Positions 35,701-43,885 of a stretch of DNA of 64,000 bases are shown here, piece after piece (position 1 is the stretch's first letter; each line of letters starts with the position of its first letter). The notes under the pieces are model-generated. The model saw only the letters and a list, made by a program, of their open reading frames with translations. It made no database searches and was not told the DNA's origin. The DNA lies in the NCBI RefSeq assembly GCF_027498035.1, contig NZ_CP114978.1:3410001-3474000 (forward strand), in the 5' to 3' direction. This stretch comes from Pseudoxanthomonas sp. GTDB lineage: Bacteria > Pseudomonadota > Gammaproteobacteria > Xanthomonadales > Xanthomonadaceae. The position numbers and the translations under genes were made by a program.

Positions 35701-36243
35701 GATATCGAGGGGCGCGCGCCGCCATCCGGCGAAATGTCCTGGCTAACCTGGAGTGCGGCTACCGCACAACTGGTCGATGTTGTGGAGAATAATCGTTGGG
35801 TGCACCAATGGATGCCCGGCGAGATACGCAGGTTCGGTGCGTTCGATTACCGTTTCAATACTCAGCTGGGTGTGGGTGAACTGCAGCGCGGTCGTATGGA
35901 AACCACGGGGAAAGCAGGCTTCTTTCTTTATGGGCCGTACGTGCCTTTGCCAGCAGGAGCGCATCTTGTGAAGTTGCACGGCAAGGGCAAAGGCGACGGC
36001 TGGATGGACGTATGCAGTTCACACGGGCAGCAGGTCCATGCACGAGCAGACCTGCATGTGGTGGCCGAGGACGGAGAGTCATCGCAATCTTTACTAGCCC
36101 AGCTTGAATTCGTGTTGGAAAGGCCTGTTACCAATCTCGAAATCCGGATCGTGGTTGACGAGGGTGCGGAGCTTTCCCTGGACAGCGTGGTTCTGGTGCC
36201 TTCGCCCGGAAATCAGGCGGAGAAATTTCAGGGCTTTAGCTGA
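32788..36243 (+). CDS. multidomain GT4 glycosyltransferase with C-terminal LFGPYV domain
   Basis: 1151 residues. GT-B domain 1 (about 1-410) has GGFDSRKNIGSL and LQEGFGLPALEAMSSGAVV. A linker of about 200 residues without a clear fold follows. GT-B domain 2 (about 630-1000) starts RWFVDISNLAVHDAGTGIQR and has EGEGFGLPLIEAAHHGVPL. The C-terminus (about 1015-1151) is a separate beta-rich domain with GKAGFFLYGPYVPLPAG, shared with the lipoprotein at 38379 and the membrane protein at 40393. The ATG at 32788 after the ruler-gene stop fits the family start HIVLDLQACQSPES. Likely the second polymerase or adaptor transferase of the O-antigen. Confidence 0.82.
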   Translation: MKGDKLHIVLDLQACQSPESGRRGIGRYSLALAKSMAAQSRGHRISLLLNAAMGESIEGLRVQFEGLVPECDIVVWQGIDHSSFLHEGNTFRWYASETARRDALLGLNPDVVHVASLFEGVADNVVGSLSKDDPWITAVTLYDLIPLAHQRTYLADKRIHQWYMEKIEHLKLANQLLGISQFSCEEAQQLLSIDGERLVDISGAADDIFTRLPDAESFRAELAARYGIRKPFIMYAGGFDSRKNIGSLILAYARLPVGLRENHQLVIVGGAPEPEKNALKRTMVECGLGHDDVVFSGFVPDVDLVKLYNLCALYVFASLQEGFGLPALEAMSSGAVVIGSNTSSLPEVIGMKEALVDPGDVDSIRAGMQMGLTDEGFRRRFIEHAAVQAGRFSWAESARKALEAMELAHVRDAGTGNALALGREHGKRTALLPAPGSKLPESLPGAIVFADKNCGGVSARHPLSRFAAEQRAGFDRVVLEVTNDAYCAKILQIAATGSADVIVSSSGIGRALSALAEMDRGLLLDMVYRWSGYSGLRRAIDADFDVDMLSELVPVDALDLLGKCQVVKRHAVDAAVVMPWRDRVDAAMADLRRHPSLATAGVQDLASLSASLAANQPRADARSRWFVDISNLAVHDAGTGIQRVVRHVLDELMDKPPVDRRVEPVYMDSNGVFHCAREYCGKRYFGGDILSGDDVVDMRQGDVFLGLDLAAHLIPAHIENFRSMRARGVKQYFVVYDLLPLLRQDCFEPHLLPLFRSWYEAVADVCDGVLCISRAVADEFESWLNQSRPARQRPISIGWFHLGADLAVVSRADGKANPHTHDLQALGEQPTFLMVGTIEPRKGHAQVLSAFERLWAQGMDVNLLIIGKPGWLVESLIERMRRHPMRGKRLFWFEKAGDDLLLAAYQCASALVNASEGEGFGLPLIEAAHHGVPLIVRDLPVFREIVGEHAVYFAGYDAESLASAVEHWIELDIEGRAPPSGEMSWLTWSAATAQLVDVVENNRWVHQWMPGEIRRFGAFDYRFNTQLGVGELQRGRMETTGKAGFFLYGPYVPLPAGAHLVKLHGKGKGDGWMDVCSSHGQQVHARADLHVVAEDGESSQSLLAQLEFVLERPVTNLEIRIVVDEGAELSLDSVVLVPSPGNQAEKFQGFS

Positions 36244-36333
36244 GATATTTTGCAGGTGATTCAGTAATATTCTGATGTAGTTCATAGACATGCTTCGCGT
36301 TCGCCTCGAAGCTGCAACCGTAAGGGAATCAAG

Positions 36334-37371
36334 ATGACAAAGATCGCGTTGGTGACAGGCATTTCCGGTCAGGATGGGGCGTACTTGGCTCAGCTTCTGC
36401 TGGAGAAGGGATATACGGTGTATGGCACCTATCGCCGGACCAGTTCGGTGAATTTCTGGCGCATCGAAGAGTTGGGTGTCTATGGGCATCCAGACCTGCA
36501 CCTGGTCGAATATGATCTGACCGACTTAGGCACCACGATCTCGATGATCCAGAAGATCCAGCCGGACGAGATCTACAACCTCGCGGCCCAGAGTTTCGTC
36601 GGCGTCAGCTTCGAACAGCCGACCACCACAGCCCACATTACGGGCATCGGTGCGCTCCATCTGCTCGAGGCGATTCGCCTGATCAATCCGAAGATCCGCT
36701 TCTACCAGGCGTCCACTTCCGAAATGTTTGGCAAGGTTCAGGCGATCCCACAGCTGGAAACCACGCCCTTCTATCCGCGCAGCCCTTACGGCGTCGCAAA
36801 GCTCTACGCGCACTGGATGACGGTGAACTACCGTGAGAGCTACGGCATCTTCGGTTCGAGCGGCATCCTCTTCAACCACGAGAGTCCGCTGCGTGGGCGC
36901 GAGTTCGTGACCCGCAAGATCACCGACAGCGTGGCCAAGATCAAACAGGGCAAACTGGACGTGCTGGAGCTTGGCAACCTCGATGCCAAGCGCGATTGGG
37001 GTTTCGCCAAGGAGTACGTGGAAGGCATGTGGCGCATCCTGCAGGCCGACGAGCCGGATACCTTCGTGCTGGGGACCAACCGCACGGAAACCGTGCGTGA
37101 TTTTGCCGCACTGGCGTTCAAGGCCGCTGGCATTGCGGTGGAGTTCAAGGGCAGGGACATCGACGAAGTCGCTGTCGACACTGCTACTGGCAAGACAGTG
37201 CTGCGCATCAACCCCAAGTTCCATCGCCCTGCGGAAGTGGATCTGCTTATCGGAAATCCTGCTAAGGCCAAGGAAAAGCTGGGCTGGGAAGCGCAGACCA
37301 CGCTGGAGGAATTGTGCGTGATGATGGTCGAGGCTGACTTGCGTCGCAACGAGAACGGCGCGTCGTTCTGA
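36334..37371 (+). CDS. gmd: GDP-mannose 4,6-dehydratase
   Basis: 345 residues of the extended SDR family. NAD(P) site TGISGQDGAYLAQLLLEKGY, catalytic FYQASTSEMFG and YGVAKLYAHWMTVNYRES (YxxxK), substrate motif LFNHESPLRGREFVTRKI. It makes GDP-4-dehydro-6-deoxy-D-mannose. The sequence is closest in pattern to the Gmd of P. aeruginosa A-band (D-rhamnose) synthesis. It follows a 90-base gap after the glycosyltransferase and overlaps rmd by one base. Confidence 0.93.
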   Translation: MTKIALVTGISGQDGAYLAQLLLEKGYTVYGTYRRTSSVNFWRIEELGVYGHPDLHLVEYDLTDLGTTISMIQKIQPDEIYNLAAQSFVGVSFEQPTTTAHITGIGALHLLEAIRLINPKIRFYQASTSEMFGKVQAIPQLETTPFYPRSPYGVAKLYAHWMTVNYRESYGIFGSSGILFNHESPLRGREFVTRKITDSVAKIKQGKLDVLELGNLDAKRDWGFAKEYVEGMWRILQADEPDTFVLGTNRTETVRDFAALAFKAAGIAVEFKGRDIDEVAVDTATGKTVLRINPKFHRPAEVDLLIGNPAKAKEKLGWEAQTTLEELCVMMVEADLRRNENGASF

Positions 37372-38267
37372 TGTCTGCGACGATGGGCAGGCGCGCACTG
37401 GTCACCGGTATCCACGGGTTTACCGGTCGCTACATGGTGGCTGAATTGGAACGGCATGGCTACGAGGTGTCGGGAATAGGAAGCGCGCCGGGCACCGAAC
37501 ACGGCTATCACCAGGTCGATCTCAGCAACGTCCAGGCGCTGCGGGAGGTGCTGGCGGAGTTGCGGCCTCAGGTCGTAATTCATCTGGCGGCATTGGCATT
37601 CGTTGGTCACGGCAATGCGGATGATTTCTATAAGGTCAACTTGATTGGCACGCGCAATCTGCTCGAGGCCACGGCCTCATCCGTGGAGACGCCCGAATGT
37701 GTGTTGCTGGCCAGTAGCGCGAATGTCTATGGCAATACGTCAGAAGGTGCGCTGGATGAGGGTACCCTGCCTGCGCCGGCCAACGACTACGCGGTGAGCA
37801 AGCTGGCGATGGAATACATGGCCAGCCTGTGGCGGGACAAGTTGCCGCTGGTCATCACACGTCCCTTCAATTACACCGGGGTTGGCCAGGCGGGTAACTT
37901 CCTGATCCCGAAGATCGTCGATCATTTCCGTCGCAGAGCGGAGGTGATCGAACTCGGTAACCTGGACGTGTGGCGTGATTTCAGCGACGTGCGCACGGTG
38001 GTACATCTGTACCGGCACTTGGTCGAGCGGCTGCAAGCGATTGGTGGCACCTTCAACATCAGTTCCGGCGTCACGTATTCGCTGCGTGAAGTCGTTGCGA
38101 TGTGCGAGGAGCTGACCGGCCATCGCATCGAATTGAGGGTAAATCCAGCGTTTGTGCGTGCCAATGAGGTGAGGACGCTGAGCGGCGACAATTCGCGCGC
38201 ACGTGGCCTGTTGGGCGAATGGGATGCAGTGCCGCTGCGGGAAACTTTACGGTGGATGCTGGCTTGA
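37371..38267 (+). CDS. rmd: GDP-6-deoxy-4-keto-D-mannose reductase
   Basis: 298 residues, an extended SDR. ALVTGIHGFTGRYMVAEL binds NAD(P)H; LLASSANVYGN and YAVSKLAMEYMA supply the catalytic Ser and YxxxK. Rmd reduces the Gmd product to GDP-D-rhamnose. Coupled with gmd (overlapping start), this points to D-rhamnose as the O-chain sugar. A 4-epimerising activity to another 6-deoxy sugar cannot be excluded. Confidence 0.85.
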   Translation: MSATMGRRALVTGIHGFTGRYMVAELERHGYEVSGIGSAPGTEHGYHQVDLSNVQALREVLAELRPQVVIHLAALAFVGHGNADDFYKVNLIGTRNLLEATASSVETPECVLLASSANVYGNTSEGALDEGTLPAPANDYAVSKLAMEYMASLWRDKLPLVITRPFNYTGVGQAGNFLIPKIVDHFRRRAEVIELGNLDVWRDFSDVRTVVHLYRHLVERLQAIGGTFNISSGVTYSLREVVAMCEELTGHRIELRVNPAFVRANEVRTLSGDNSRARGLLGEWDAVPLRETLRWMLA

Positions 38268-38341
38268 ATTTGATCTCACATAGTGGCCTGCCATATTGCC
38301 CGCGAAGTGCGGATTCGGCGGGACTGGTTCGAGTCTTACGG

Positions 38342-38361
38342 CCCCGCAATGTGCGGGGTTT
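38342..38361 (+). terminator. hairpin after rmd
   Basis: CCCCGCA and TGCGGGG enclose ATG and are followed by TTTAC. The T-run is short, so termination may be partial and the lipoprotein gene may be partly co-transcribed. Confidence 0.5.
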
Positions 38362-38378
38362 ACTCATCGGAGATATAA

Positions 38379-38888
38379 ATGAAAAATCTGGGCTGTGTTT
38401 TTACTATGGCTGCACTGGTGCTGGTGGCGGGTTGCGGGAAAAATGAAGAAGTGCCGCTGGGTCGCGCTGCTGAAGGTGTCGCTGCCGAGTCGGGCAACGT
38501 GCTTGGTGCACTGGATTCGCTTGGTAAAGATCTAGCTAGCGACACGTTTAATAGCCAGAGCGGAGCTTTGGCCGATGGGAGATTGAGTAACAGCGGGAAG
38601 GATGGCTACCTGTTGTTTGGCCCTTATGTGGCCTTCAAGGCAGGCACCTACACTGTCACCTTCGTGGGCGAAGTGGGTGAACTTCCGGTAGGCGCGAAGG
38701 TTCGCTTGGATGTGGATTCGAATAAGGGCAGGCGCGTTTATGGAGGGGTGGACGCAACTGCCGTGGGCGCGCTCCCCCAGTTAGAATTCACCTTGTCGAA
38801 TGATGTCAGCGATTTGGAAGTCCGCGTGCTTACCCAGGGTGGCGCGACGGTGAGCCTTTCTTCGTACTCGGTCGCCAAGAAAAGTTGA
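38379..38888 (+). CDS. lipoprotein consisting of an LFGPYV domain
   Basis: 169 residues. The signal peptide ends in the lipobox LVAGC (Cys20), so the mature protein is lipid-anchored. After a Gly/Ala-rich linker, residues about 68-169 form a beta-rich domain beginning GRLSNSGKDGYLLFGPYVAF and ending VRVLTQGGATVSLSSYSVAK. The same domain ends the glycosyltransferase at 32788 and the membrane protein at 40393. Lacking any catalytic partner here, it may be a sugar-binding or assembly module at the membrane. I know no named family for it. Confidence 0.75.
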   Translation: MKNLGCVFTMAALVLVAGCGKNEEVPLGRAAEGVAAESGNVLGALDSLGKDLASDTFNSQSGALADGRLSNSGKDGYLLFGPYVAFKAGTYTVTFVGEVGELPVGAKVRLDVDSNKGRRVYGGVDATAVGALPQLEFTLSNDVSDLEVRVLTQGGATVSLSSYSVAKKS

Positions 38889-38955
38889 TCTGTGGACCGA
38901 TCGGCCTTTCGTAGACATCTGGTTGCCATAATTGATGGCAATGACCGAGGTATTC

Positions 38956-39178
38956 ATGAGCAACAACAAGCAATACACGGATGAGTTCCGATCGGAAGGC
39001 GGGAGGCAAGTGATCGCGCGCGGTTTCGCGGTGGTGGATGTCGCCGATCGGATCGGGATTCCTAAGCACACGTTGTATGGTCGGGTGCAGGCGACCAGGA
39101 AGACGGCACACGTCCCCAACGTGCGGGCCGTGCCGAGTGACTCGGCCGAGATCCGCCGGCTCGAGGCCGAGCTGCGGT
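38956..39178 (+). pseudogene. truncated IS3-family OrfA remnant
   Basis: MSNNKQYTDEFRSEGGRQVI, VVDVADRIGIPKHTLYGRVQ and SAEIRRLEAELR are the helix-turn-helix and leucine-zipper start of an IS3-family OrfA. The frame is cut about 75 residues in by a second, different IS3 element on the opposite strand, and the rest of this first element is not found beyond it. It marks an older insertion at this site. Confidence 0.75.
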
Positions 39179-39219
39179 GTGGGTAATCCCCCCACTTTTA
39201 GCGGACTCCAAAAATGGAG

Positions 39220-40048
39220 TTAAGCGGCCAGTGCCAGTTTCTGCATGGGGGGTGATGCCACCAAGCGCCATGTTCGGGCGCTCGTGGTTGTAAGTCCATA
39301 GCCAGCGGGTGGCCTTGTCCTGCACCTTGTTCGATCGAGTCGAACAGGGTGCGGGCGAGCCAGGCGTAGCGCACGGTTCGGTTGTAGCGTTCGACATAGG
39401 CGTTCTGCTGCGGCTGCCGGGCTGGATGTGCTCGATGCCGATGCCGGCCTGTTCGGCCCGGGTCAACAGCGCGCCACTGAGGTATTCAGGGCCGTTGTCG
39501 CAACGAATTGACTTGGGCTTGCCACGCCATTCGATGATCTGCTCGAGCGACCGGATCACCCGGGCGGCTGGCAACGACAGATCGACCTCGATGCCCAATC
39601 CTTCGCGGTTGAAGTCATCCAGCACGTTGAACAGTCGGAAGCTGCGGCCGTCACTGAGTTGGTCGTGCATGAAGTCCATCGACCAGACCTGGTTGATCGT
39701 TTCCGGCACCATCAGCGGCTCAGGCTTCTCGCGGACCAGCTGCTTCTTCGGCTTGATCCGCAGGTTCAGCTCCAACTCCCGGTAGATGCGATAGACCCGC
39801 TTGTGGTTCCAGCCAAAGCCCTTCACGTTGCGCAGGTGCAGGAAGCACAGGCCAAAACCCCAGTCGCGATACGTCGTCGTCAATCGGACCAGCCAGTCGG
39901 CGATCCGGACGTTCTCCTCGCTCGCCTTGACCTGGTAGCGGAAGCAGGTCTCGCTCAGCTCGAAGGTCTGGCAGGCGTGCCGGATGCTCGTGCGCCCGCC
40001 TTGGACTGCCCATCGGGCCATCTCCCGGCGTTGAGATGGCCTCACCAT
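39220..40048 (-). pseudogene. IS3-family transposase OrfB, frameshifted
   Basis: The DDE integrase domain is recognisable (NQVWSMDFMHDQLSDGRSF with the first Asp, SIRCDNGPEYLSGALL with the second). Downstream of IEHIQPG the phase is lost: one base is missing near 39415, one extra is present near 39328 and one extra G lies in the run at 39247-39252. The YVERYNRTVR segment with the catalytic Glu and the conserved TYNHERPNMALGG end are therefore split between frames. As written the transposase is inactive. Confidence 0.85.
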
Positions 40049-40308
40049 TTTTTTGACATCGCCTCCTTCAGCAGATCGGCGCTGAGCTGGGCATCGGCGT
40101 ACATCTTCTTCAGCCGCCGGTTCTCGTCCTGCAGCTCCTTGAGCTGGGACATCAGCGACGCATCCATGCCACCGAACTTGCTGCGCCACTTGTAGAACGT
40201 CGCCGAGCTGATGCCGTGCTCGCGGCACAGCTCCGGCACGAGCGTGCCGGCCTCGGCCTGCTTGAGCACGGCAACGATCTGGCTGTCGGTAAAGCGGGAC
40301 TTCTTCAT
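40042..40308 (-). CDS. IS3-family transposase OrfA
   Basis: 88 residues: MKKSRFTDSQIVAVLKQAEA, PELCREHGISSATFYKWRSK and the leucine zipper LKELQDENRRLKKMYADAQL. GAGGAGG lies just before the ATG. It binds the IS ends and normally works with OrfB, whose start overlaps its stop. Confidence 0.9.
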   Translation of the reverse strand: MKKSRFTDSQIVAVLKQAEAGTLVPELCREHGISSATFYKWRSKFGGMDASLMSQLKELQDENRRLKKMYADAQLSADLLKEAMSKKW

Positions 40309-40392
40309 GGAACCTCCTCGGGAAAGCGTACGAGAAAATTCCACTTCTGACGTCAGCTAATTGGCGGGGGGTTATCAATCACCGTGGGCGCG

Positions 40393-42693
40393 TTATTTGA
40401 GGATGTGTGACTGCTGTGAGTTCACGCGCTCAAGCTTGTAGCTAGTGATGGTGAGCTTGCTGCTTTGTCTCGCGAATACGCGAATCTCCGCATCGGTAAC
40501 ATCTTCATCAAGGTTTAGCTCAAGCGAGAGGAGCTCCCCCTCGGCTTGTTCAGGGAGATCGATCTTCGTATGCACGAATTTCCCTGCGCTGGAGCTGATG
40601 TCGGTATAAGCGCCCCCCCCATGAGTGATTTCGCCATACATTTTTAGGCGATAGAGACCCGCGCTGAGTGAAACATAAGGGCCGAAAAGCAGGTAGCCCG
40701 CTTTGGCTGTCGTCGTTATGCCGGTCTGTGTTTGCAATCCGACTTGGCTATTCGGGATTTTTTCTTGCGAGAAATCGCTCTTCAAACACTCCGGTGGGAG
40801 GCAGACGAAGTGCCGGGTCACGCTAGCCCGCTCATTTGCTGGCGTAGCATCAACCCATTTCTTTGAGAGCGTAACGGTAGTGAAGTATGGGTGGCGGTGG
40901 ATTTGCAGGCCTGGATGGTTCGAAAGCTGATCTATGACTGGTTGGAGATCCATTTCGTATGGTCGCGCCGCAGGCCATTGGTGCGCCCCAACAAGAAGGT
41001 CGAAATAGGGCAACATCACGATATCCGCCTCGCCGGATTCCAGGAGTGCCACCACTCGATCGTCAAGTTGGCCGTCGATGGACTTGCTTCGGGCATCGCG
41101 CATTACGGCAGGCCACTGTTTTCGTGCAGCGGCTAGGTTCTTGTCGCCGCCAATGTTGAAAGTGTTGAACCCAGCGGAGGGGGCCAGATAGGTCGCAAGG
41201 AAGTCGTTTCCCCAAGGGAGGATCGCGAGCAGTGCGCCCGCCGGCGCATCGGCGCGAAGCGGTGTCACTAGTTTGGCATCGATCTCTTCGAACGCCTGTC
41301 GGTAGCCCGCGGCTTCTCGGTAGTGGGGGCCGAGTCTGGGCAGTGAGAACGCAAGCATCGTGAGCGCGATGAGTGTGGCATCCCGATGCCCCCGCCTCCT
41401 AGACTGCGCCGCCCCGTGCATGATAATCAACCAAAGTCCAAGCGCTCCGAGTCCAGCCCAGCGATAACTCGCACGCATGTTGCGAAGCCCGGGTACATGC
41501 TGTGATATCCAGCCTGTGCCAGTCGCGATCCCCGAAGATTCTGCCGGCATCGCAGCGAGATTAGGCTGCTGCCCTGGGTCGCGCGCAATATGTAGGTTCA
41601 ATGATGGGCCAAGCGCCAGATAAAAGCCGAGCAAGGCTATCAGCGCCGCGCACCAGATCATCGCGGGCCGTCGGCGGGCGGTCGCCATGATCCAGCAAGC
41701 CCCCACCAGTGCTGGAAGGAAAAACGTAGTGGACCATACCGACGCGTCGCCGAATTGCCGCTCGGGGGGCCGTGCAACGCTGTAATGGATCGTGTCAGCC
41801 AGCCAGGAGATTCCGCGGGTAGGAATGAGCGCGTACGTAGGGTCCAGCCCAAAAGCACGGAAGAAATCCAGCGGCTCTGCATTGAAGTCGCCCCTGCCCA
41901 CGAAGTGCGCATAAGACATGTACGCAAGGCCGAAGCAAAGCGCGTAGAGGGAAAAGTTCAGGCCCTGGCGAGCCAGCTTGCGATGGCGGAGCCGTACTGT
42001 CTCGGCGACAAGCATCATGCCCGACCCGATGGCGAACATCACGAAGGTGTAGCCGTCCATGAAGACTGCCACCAAGCACGCTGCCAGTAGGGAGAGCGCG
42101 CGTACGCAGATGACTCCAAGTGAGGTACTTTCAGTGCGCAGGAGCTGCAGTAGGGTCCAGTGGTAGGCCGGAAGAAGCGCAAAGCCGATCGAAAGCATGC
42201 TGTAGCGGGAGTGCCACCATACAATTGGCAAGCAAATCCAGGCCGTGGCGCCAATGAGCGCCGTCCAAAATGGTGCCTCAAGCAGCTTTGCAAGTTTGTA
42301 GGCTCCCCACATCGCCAGCGCGAGCCAGAGGTCGATAATCAGCGTATAGGCATCCGCCGGGGAGAAACCGATGGATAGTAGTGCGGCAACCGGCCAGGCA
42401 CCGGATAGTCCAAAGCTGATTGCCGCAGGCTGGGGGGCGCCGATGGAGGATGCAAAGATGGTCCATAATCCGTCATTTGCAAACGAGCGTGCAAAGCCAT
42501 CGATCCAAAGGGCTTGGCCGAGTGTCGGGGTCGTGAAAAAGGGGATCGCGCCATGTACAAATATCGCCAGCGTGAACATGGCGATCATGCTTGTTGCGCG
42601 CAGGGCTGATGCTCCCTGTGGCCAGATCGATCTCGGAATTTCATGATTCTGATGAATTTCTGTTGTATTCATTGAGCTTTCTTTTGATCTCAT
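40393..42693 (-). CDS. multi-spanning membrane protein (GT-C-like) with C-terminal LFGPYV domain
   Basis: 766 residues from the ATG at 42693 (GAGAGGG upstream). The first about 480 residues hold at least ten membrane helices (ATSMIAMFTLAIFVHGAIPFF, ALIALLGFYLALGPSLNLHI) with extracytoplasmic loops, followed by a soluble part (residues 500-650) and a terminal domain with TTAKAGYLLFGPYVSLSAG. The layout fits a GT-C glycosyltransferase acting in the periplasm with a polyprenyl-phosphate sugar. It follows a GtrB-like gene and a flippase-like gene on the same strand, so a GtrC-type role is plausible but inferred. A longer upstream frame is rejected as non-homologous. Confidence 0.65.
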   Translation of the reverse strand: MRSKESSMNTTEIHQNHEIPRSIWPQGASALRATSMIAMFTLAIFVHGAIPFFTTPTLGQALWIDGFARSFANDGLWTIFASSIGAPQPAAISFGLSGAWPVAALLSIGFSPADAYTLIIDLWLALAMWGAYKLAKLLEAPFWTALIGATAWICLPIVWWHSRYSMLSIGFALLPAYHWTLLQLLRTESTSLGVICVRALSLLAACLVAVFMDGYTFVMFAIGSGMMLVAETVRLRHRKLARQGLNFSLYALCFGLAYMSYAHFVGRGDFNAEPLDFFRAFGLDPTYALIPTRGISWLADTIHYSVARPPERQFGDASVWSTTFFLPALVGACWIMATARRRPAMIWCAALIALLGFYLALGPSLNLHIARDPGQQPNLAAMPAESSGIATGTGWISQHVPGLRNMRASYRWAGLGALGLWLIIMHGAAQSRRRGHRDATLIALTMLAFSLPRLGPHYREAAGYRQAFEEIDAKLVTPLRADAPAGALLAILPWGNDFLATYLAPSAGFNTFNIGGDKNLAAARKQWPAVMRDARSKSIDGQLDDRVVALLESGEADIVMLPYFDLLVGAHQWPAARPYEMDLQPVIDQLSNHPGLQIHRHPYFTTVTLSKKWVDATPANERASVTRHFVCLPPECLKSDFSQEKIPNSQVGLQTQTGITTTAKAGYLLFGPYVSLSAGLYRLKMYGEITHGGGAYTDISSSAGKFVHTKIDLPEQAEGELLSLELNLDEDVTDAEIRVFARQSSKLTITSYKLERVNSQQSHILK

Positions 42694-42884
42694 GACGCCC
42701 TCTCGATGATAGTCACGGGCTGAGCACGTGCTCTCCATGAGCGTGAGATGGGGGGGGATGACGGAATCTTTTGCCCAGGGCTGCAGAATCCGCACACATC
42801 CCGTTGTGCCTGTGGTATCCCGCCTTGCGTGCTCTTCCGGCCGTCGTTGGAGCTCGCAAGTGAGGCCTAGCACATACGCAGAAT

Positions 42885-43838
42885 TTACGATTTGAGCTGG
42901 TCGTTGATCTGCTGTTCGATGATCCTGAAGTGGATCTTCTCCATCAACTTTCGATTGACCGAGATAATTTCCGAGAGCACGCCGATCAGGGCGATAAGCG
43001 CAGCAATGATCAGCAACATTGAAGCGGCGATGAGTGACTGGACGTGTCCGTTCCCCGCGCCACTCAGGAAGAAGTAGGCAAAGCGCGCGCACAGGATAAG
43101 ACCAGGTAAAGAAGTCAATCCGGCCAGTGAGAAGAATACAAACGTTGGGCGATATACGATGAACACGCGGAAGATGGTTACAAGTGAGCGTCTTACATAG
43201 CTGGAAATACTCTTTACCAGCCGAGATGGCCGCAAATCTTCGTTGGTACGGATCGGGACCGACTTGACGCGGAGGTTGCTCAGGCCCGCCTGGATGATGG
43301 TTTCAAGCGTGTACGTATAAGGATTGAAAACATTGAGCCTCATCGCTGTCGAGCGAGAGATTGCGCGAAACCCGCTTGGGGCGTCAGTCACGTCGGTTTT
43401 ACTTGCCATCCTGACGGCCCAGCTTCCGAGATGTTGCAACTTCTTCTTGACCCAGGAGAAATGCTCTGTTTCGCTGATTGGCCTGCCGCCTATCACCATA
43501 TCGGCCTCACCAGCGAGGATCGGCGAGGTGAGTTTTGGGATGTCGCGGGCGTCGTACTGATTGTCCGCGTCGGTATTGACGATCACGTCCGCGCCCAAGC
43601 GCAGGCAGGTGTCCAGGCCGGTCATGAATGCGGTCGCCAAACCGCGATTGACAGGATGGCGAACGACGTGGTCGACGCCCAGTTGCCTGGCCAGGTCGGC
43701 GGTGCTGTCAGTGGACCCATCATCGATGACTAGCCACTCGACTTTGTTGAACCCTTCGACCTGTCGCGGCAGCGCATTGACCGCGATGGCAAGCGTGCCG
43801 GCTTCGTTCAAGCAGGGGAGCTGGATGATCAATTTCAT
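42885..43838 (-). CDS. GT2 polyprenyl-phosphate glycosyltransferase (GtrB/DPM1-like)
   Basis: 317 residues. The cytoplasmic GT2 domain (about 1-225) has IQLPCLNEAGTLAIAVNALP, WLVIDDGSTDST, NRGLATAFMTGLD and the metal motif NTDADNQYD. Two C-terminal membrane helices (FVFFSLAGLTSLPGLILC, IAASMLLIIAALIALIGVLS) complete the GtrB-like design. The enzyme would load a sugar onto polyprenyl phosphate for use on the other side of the membrane. It is the middle gene of the minus-strand trio. Confidence 0.82.
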   Translation of the reverse strand: MKLIIQLPCLNEAGTLAIAVNALPRQVEGFNKVEWLVIDDGSTDSTADLARQLGVDHVVRHPVNRGLATAFMTGLDTCLRLGADVIVNTDADNQYDARDIPKLTSPILAGEADMVIGGRPISETEHFSWVKKKLQHLGSWAVRMASKTDVTDAPSGFRAISRSTAMRLNVFNPYTYTLETIIQAGLSNLRVKSVPIRTNEDLRPSRLVKSISSYVRRSLVTIFRVFIVYRPTFVFFSLAGLTSLPGLILCARFAYFFLSGAGNGHVQSLIAASMLLIIAALIALIGVLSEIISVNRKLMEKIHFRIIEQQINDQLKS

Positions 43839-43885
43839 TGAGATAGCCTTTTGGCGGAGGAGTCGATGCAGGTTTCCTGCATTGA

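Larger units (their letters stand above)
39180..40378 (-). mobile_element. IS3-family element (IS407-like), degenerate
   Basis: About 1.2 kb with orfA and orfB on the minus strand. The ends are imperfect inverted repeats: the left end has CCCCCCACTTTTAGCGGAC and the right end, read inward, CCCCCCGCCAATTAGCTGAC. Exact terminal bases and a target duplication could not be fixed. It interrupts an older IS3 orfA and lies between the lipoprotein gene and the minus-strand membrane protein. Confidence 0.82.

Noticed and set aside
39170..40385. Target-site duplication flanking the IS407-like element
   Set aside because: The flanking 3-5 bases do not match at any end position I tried, and the exact IS ends remain uncertain.
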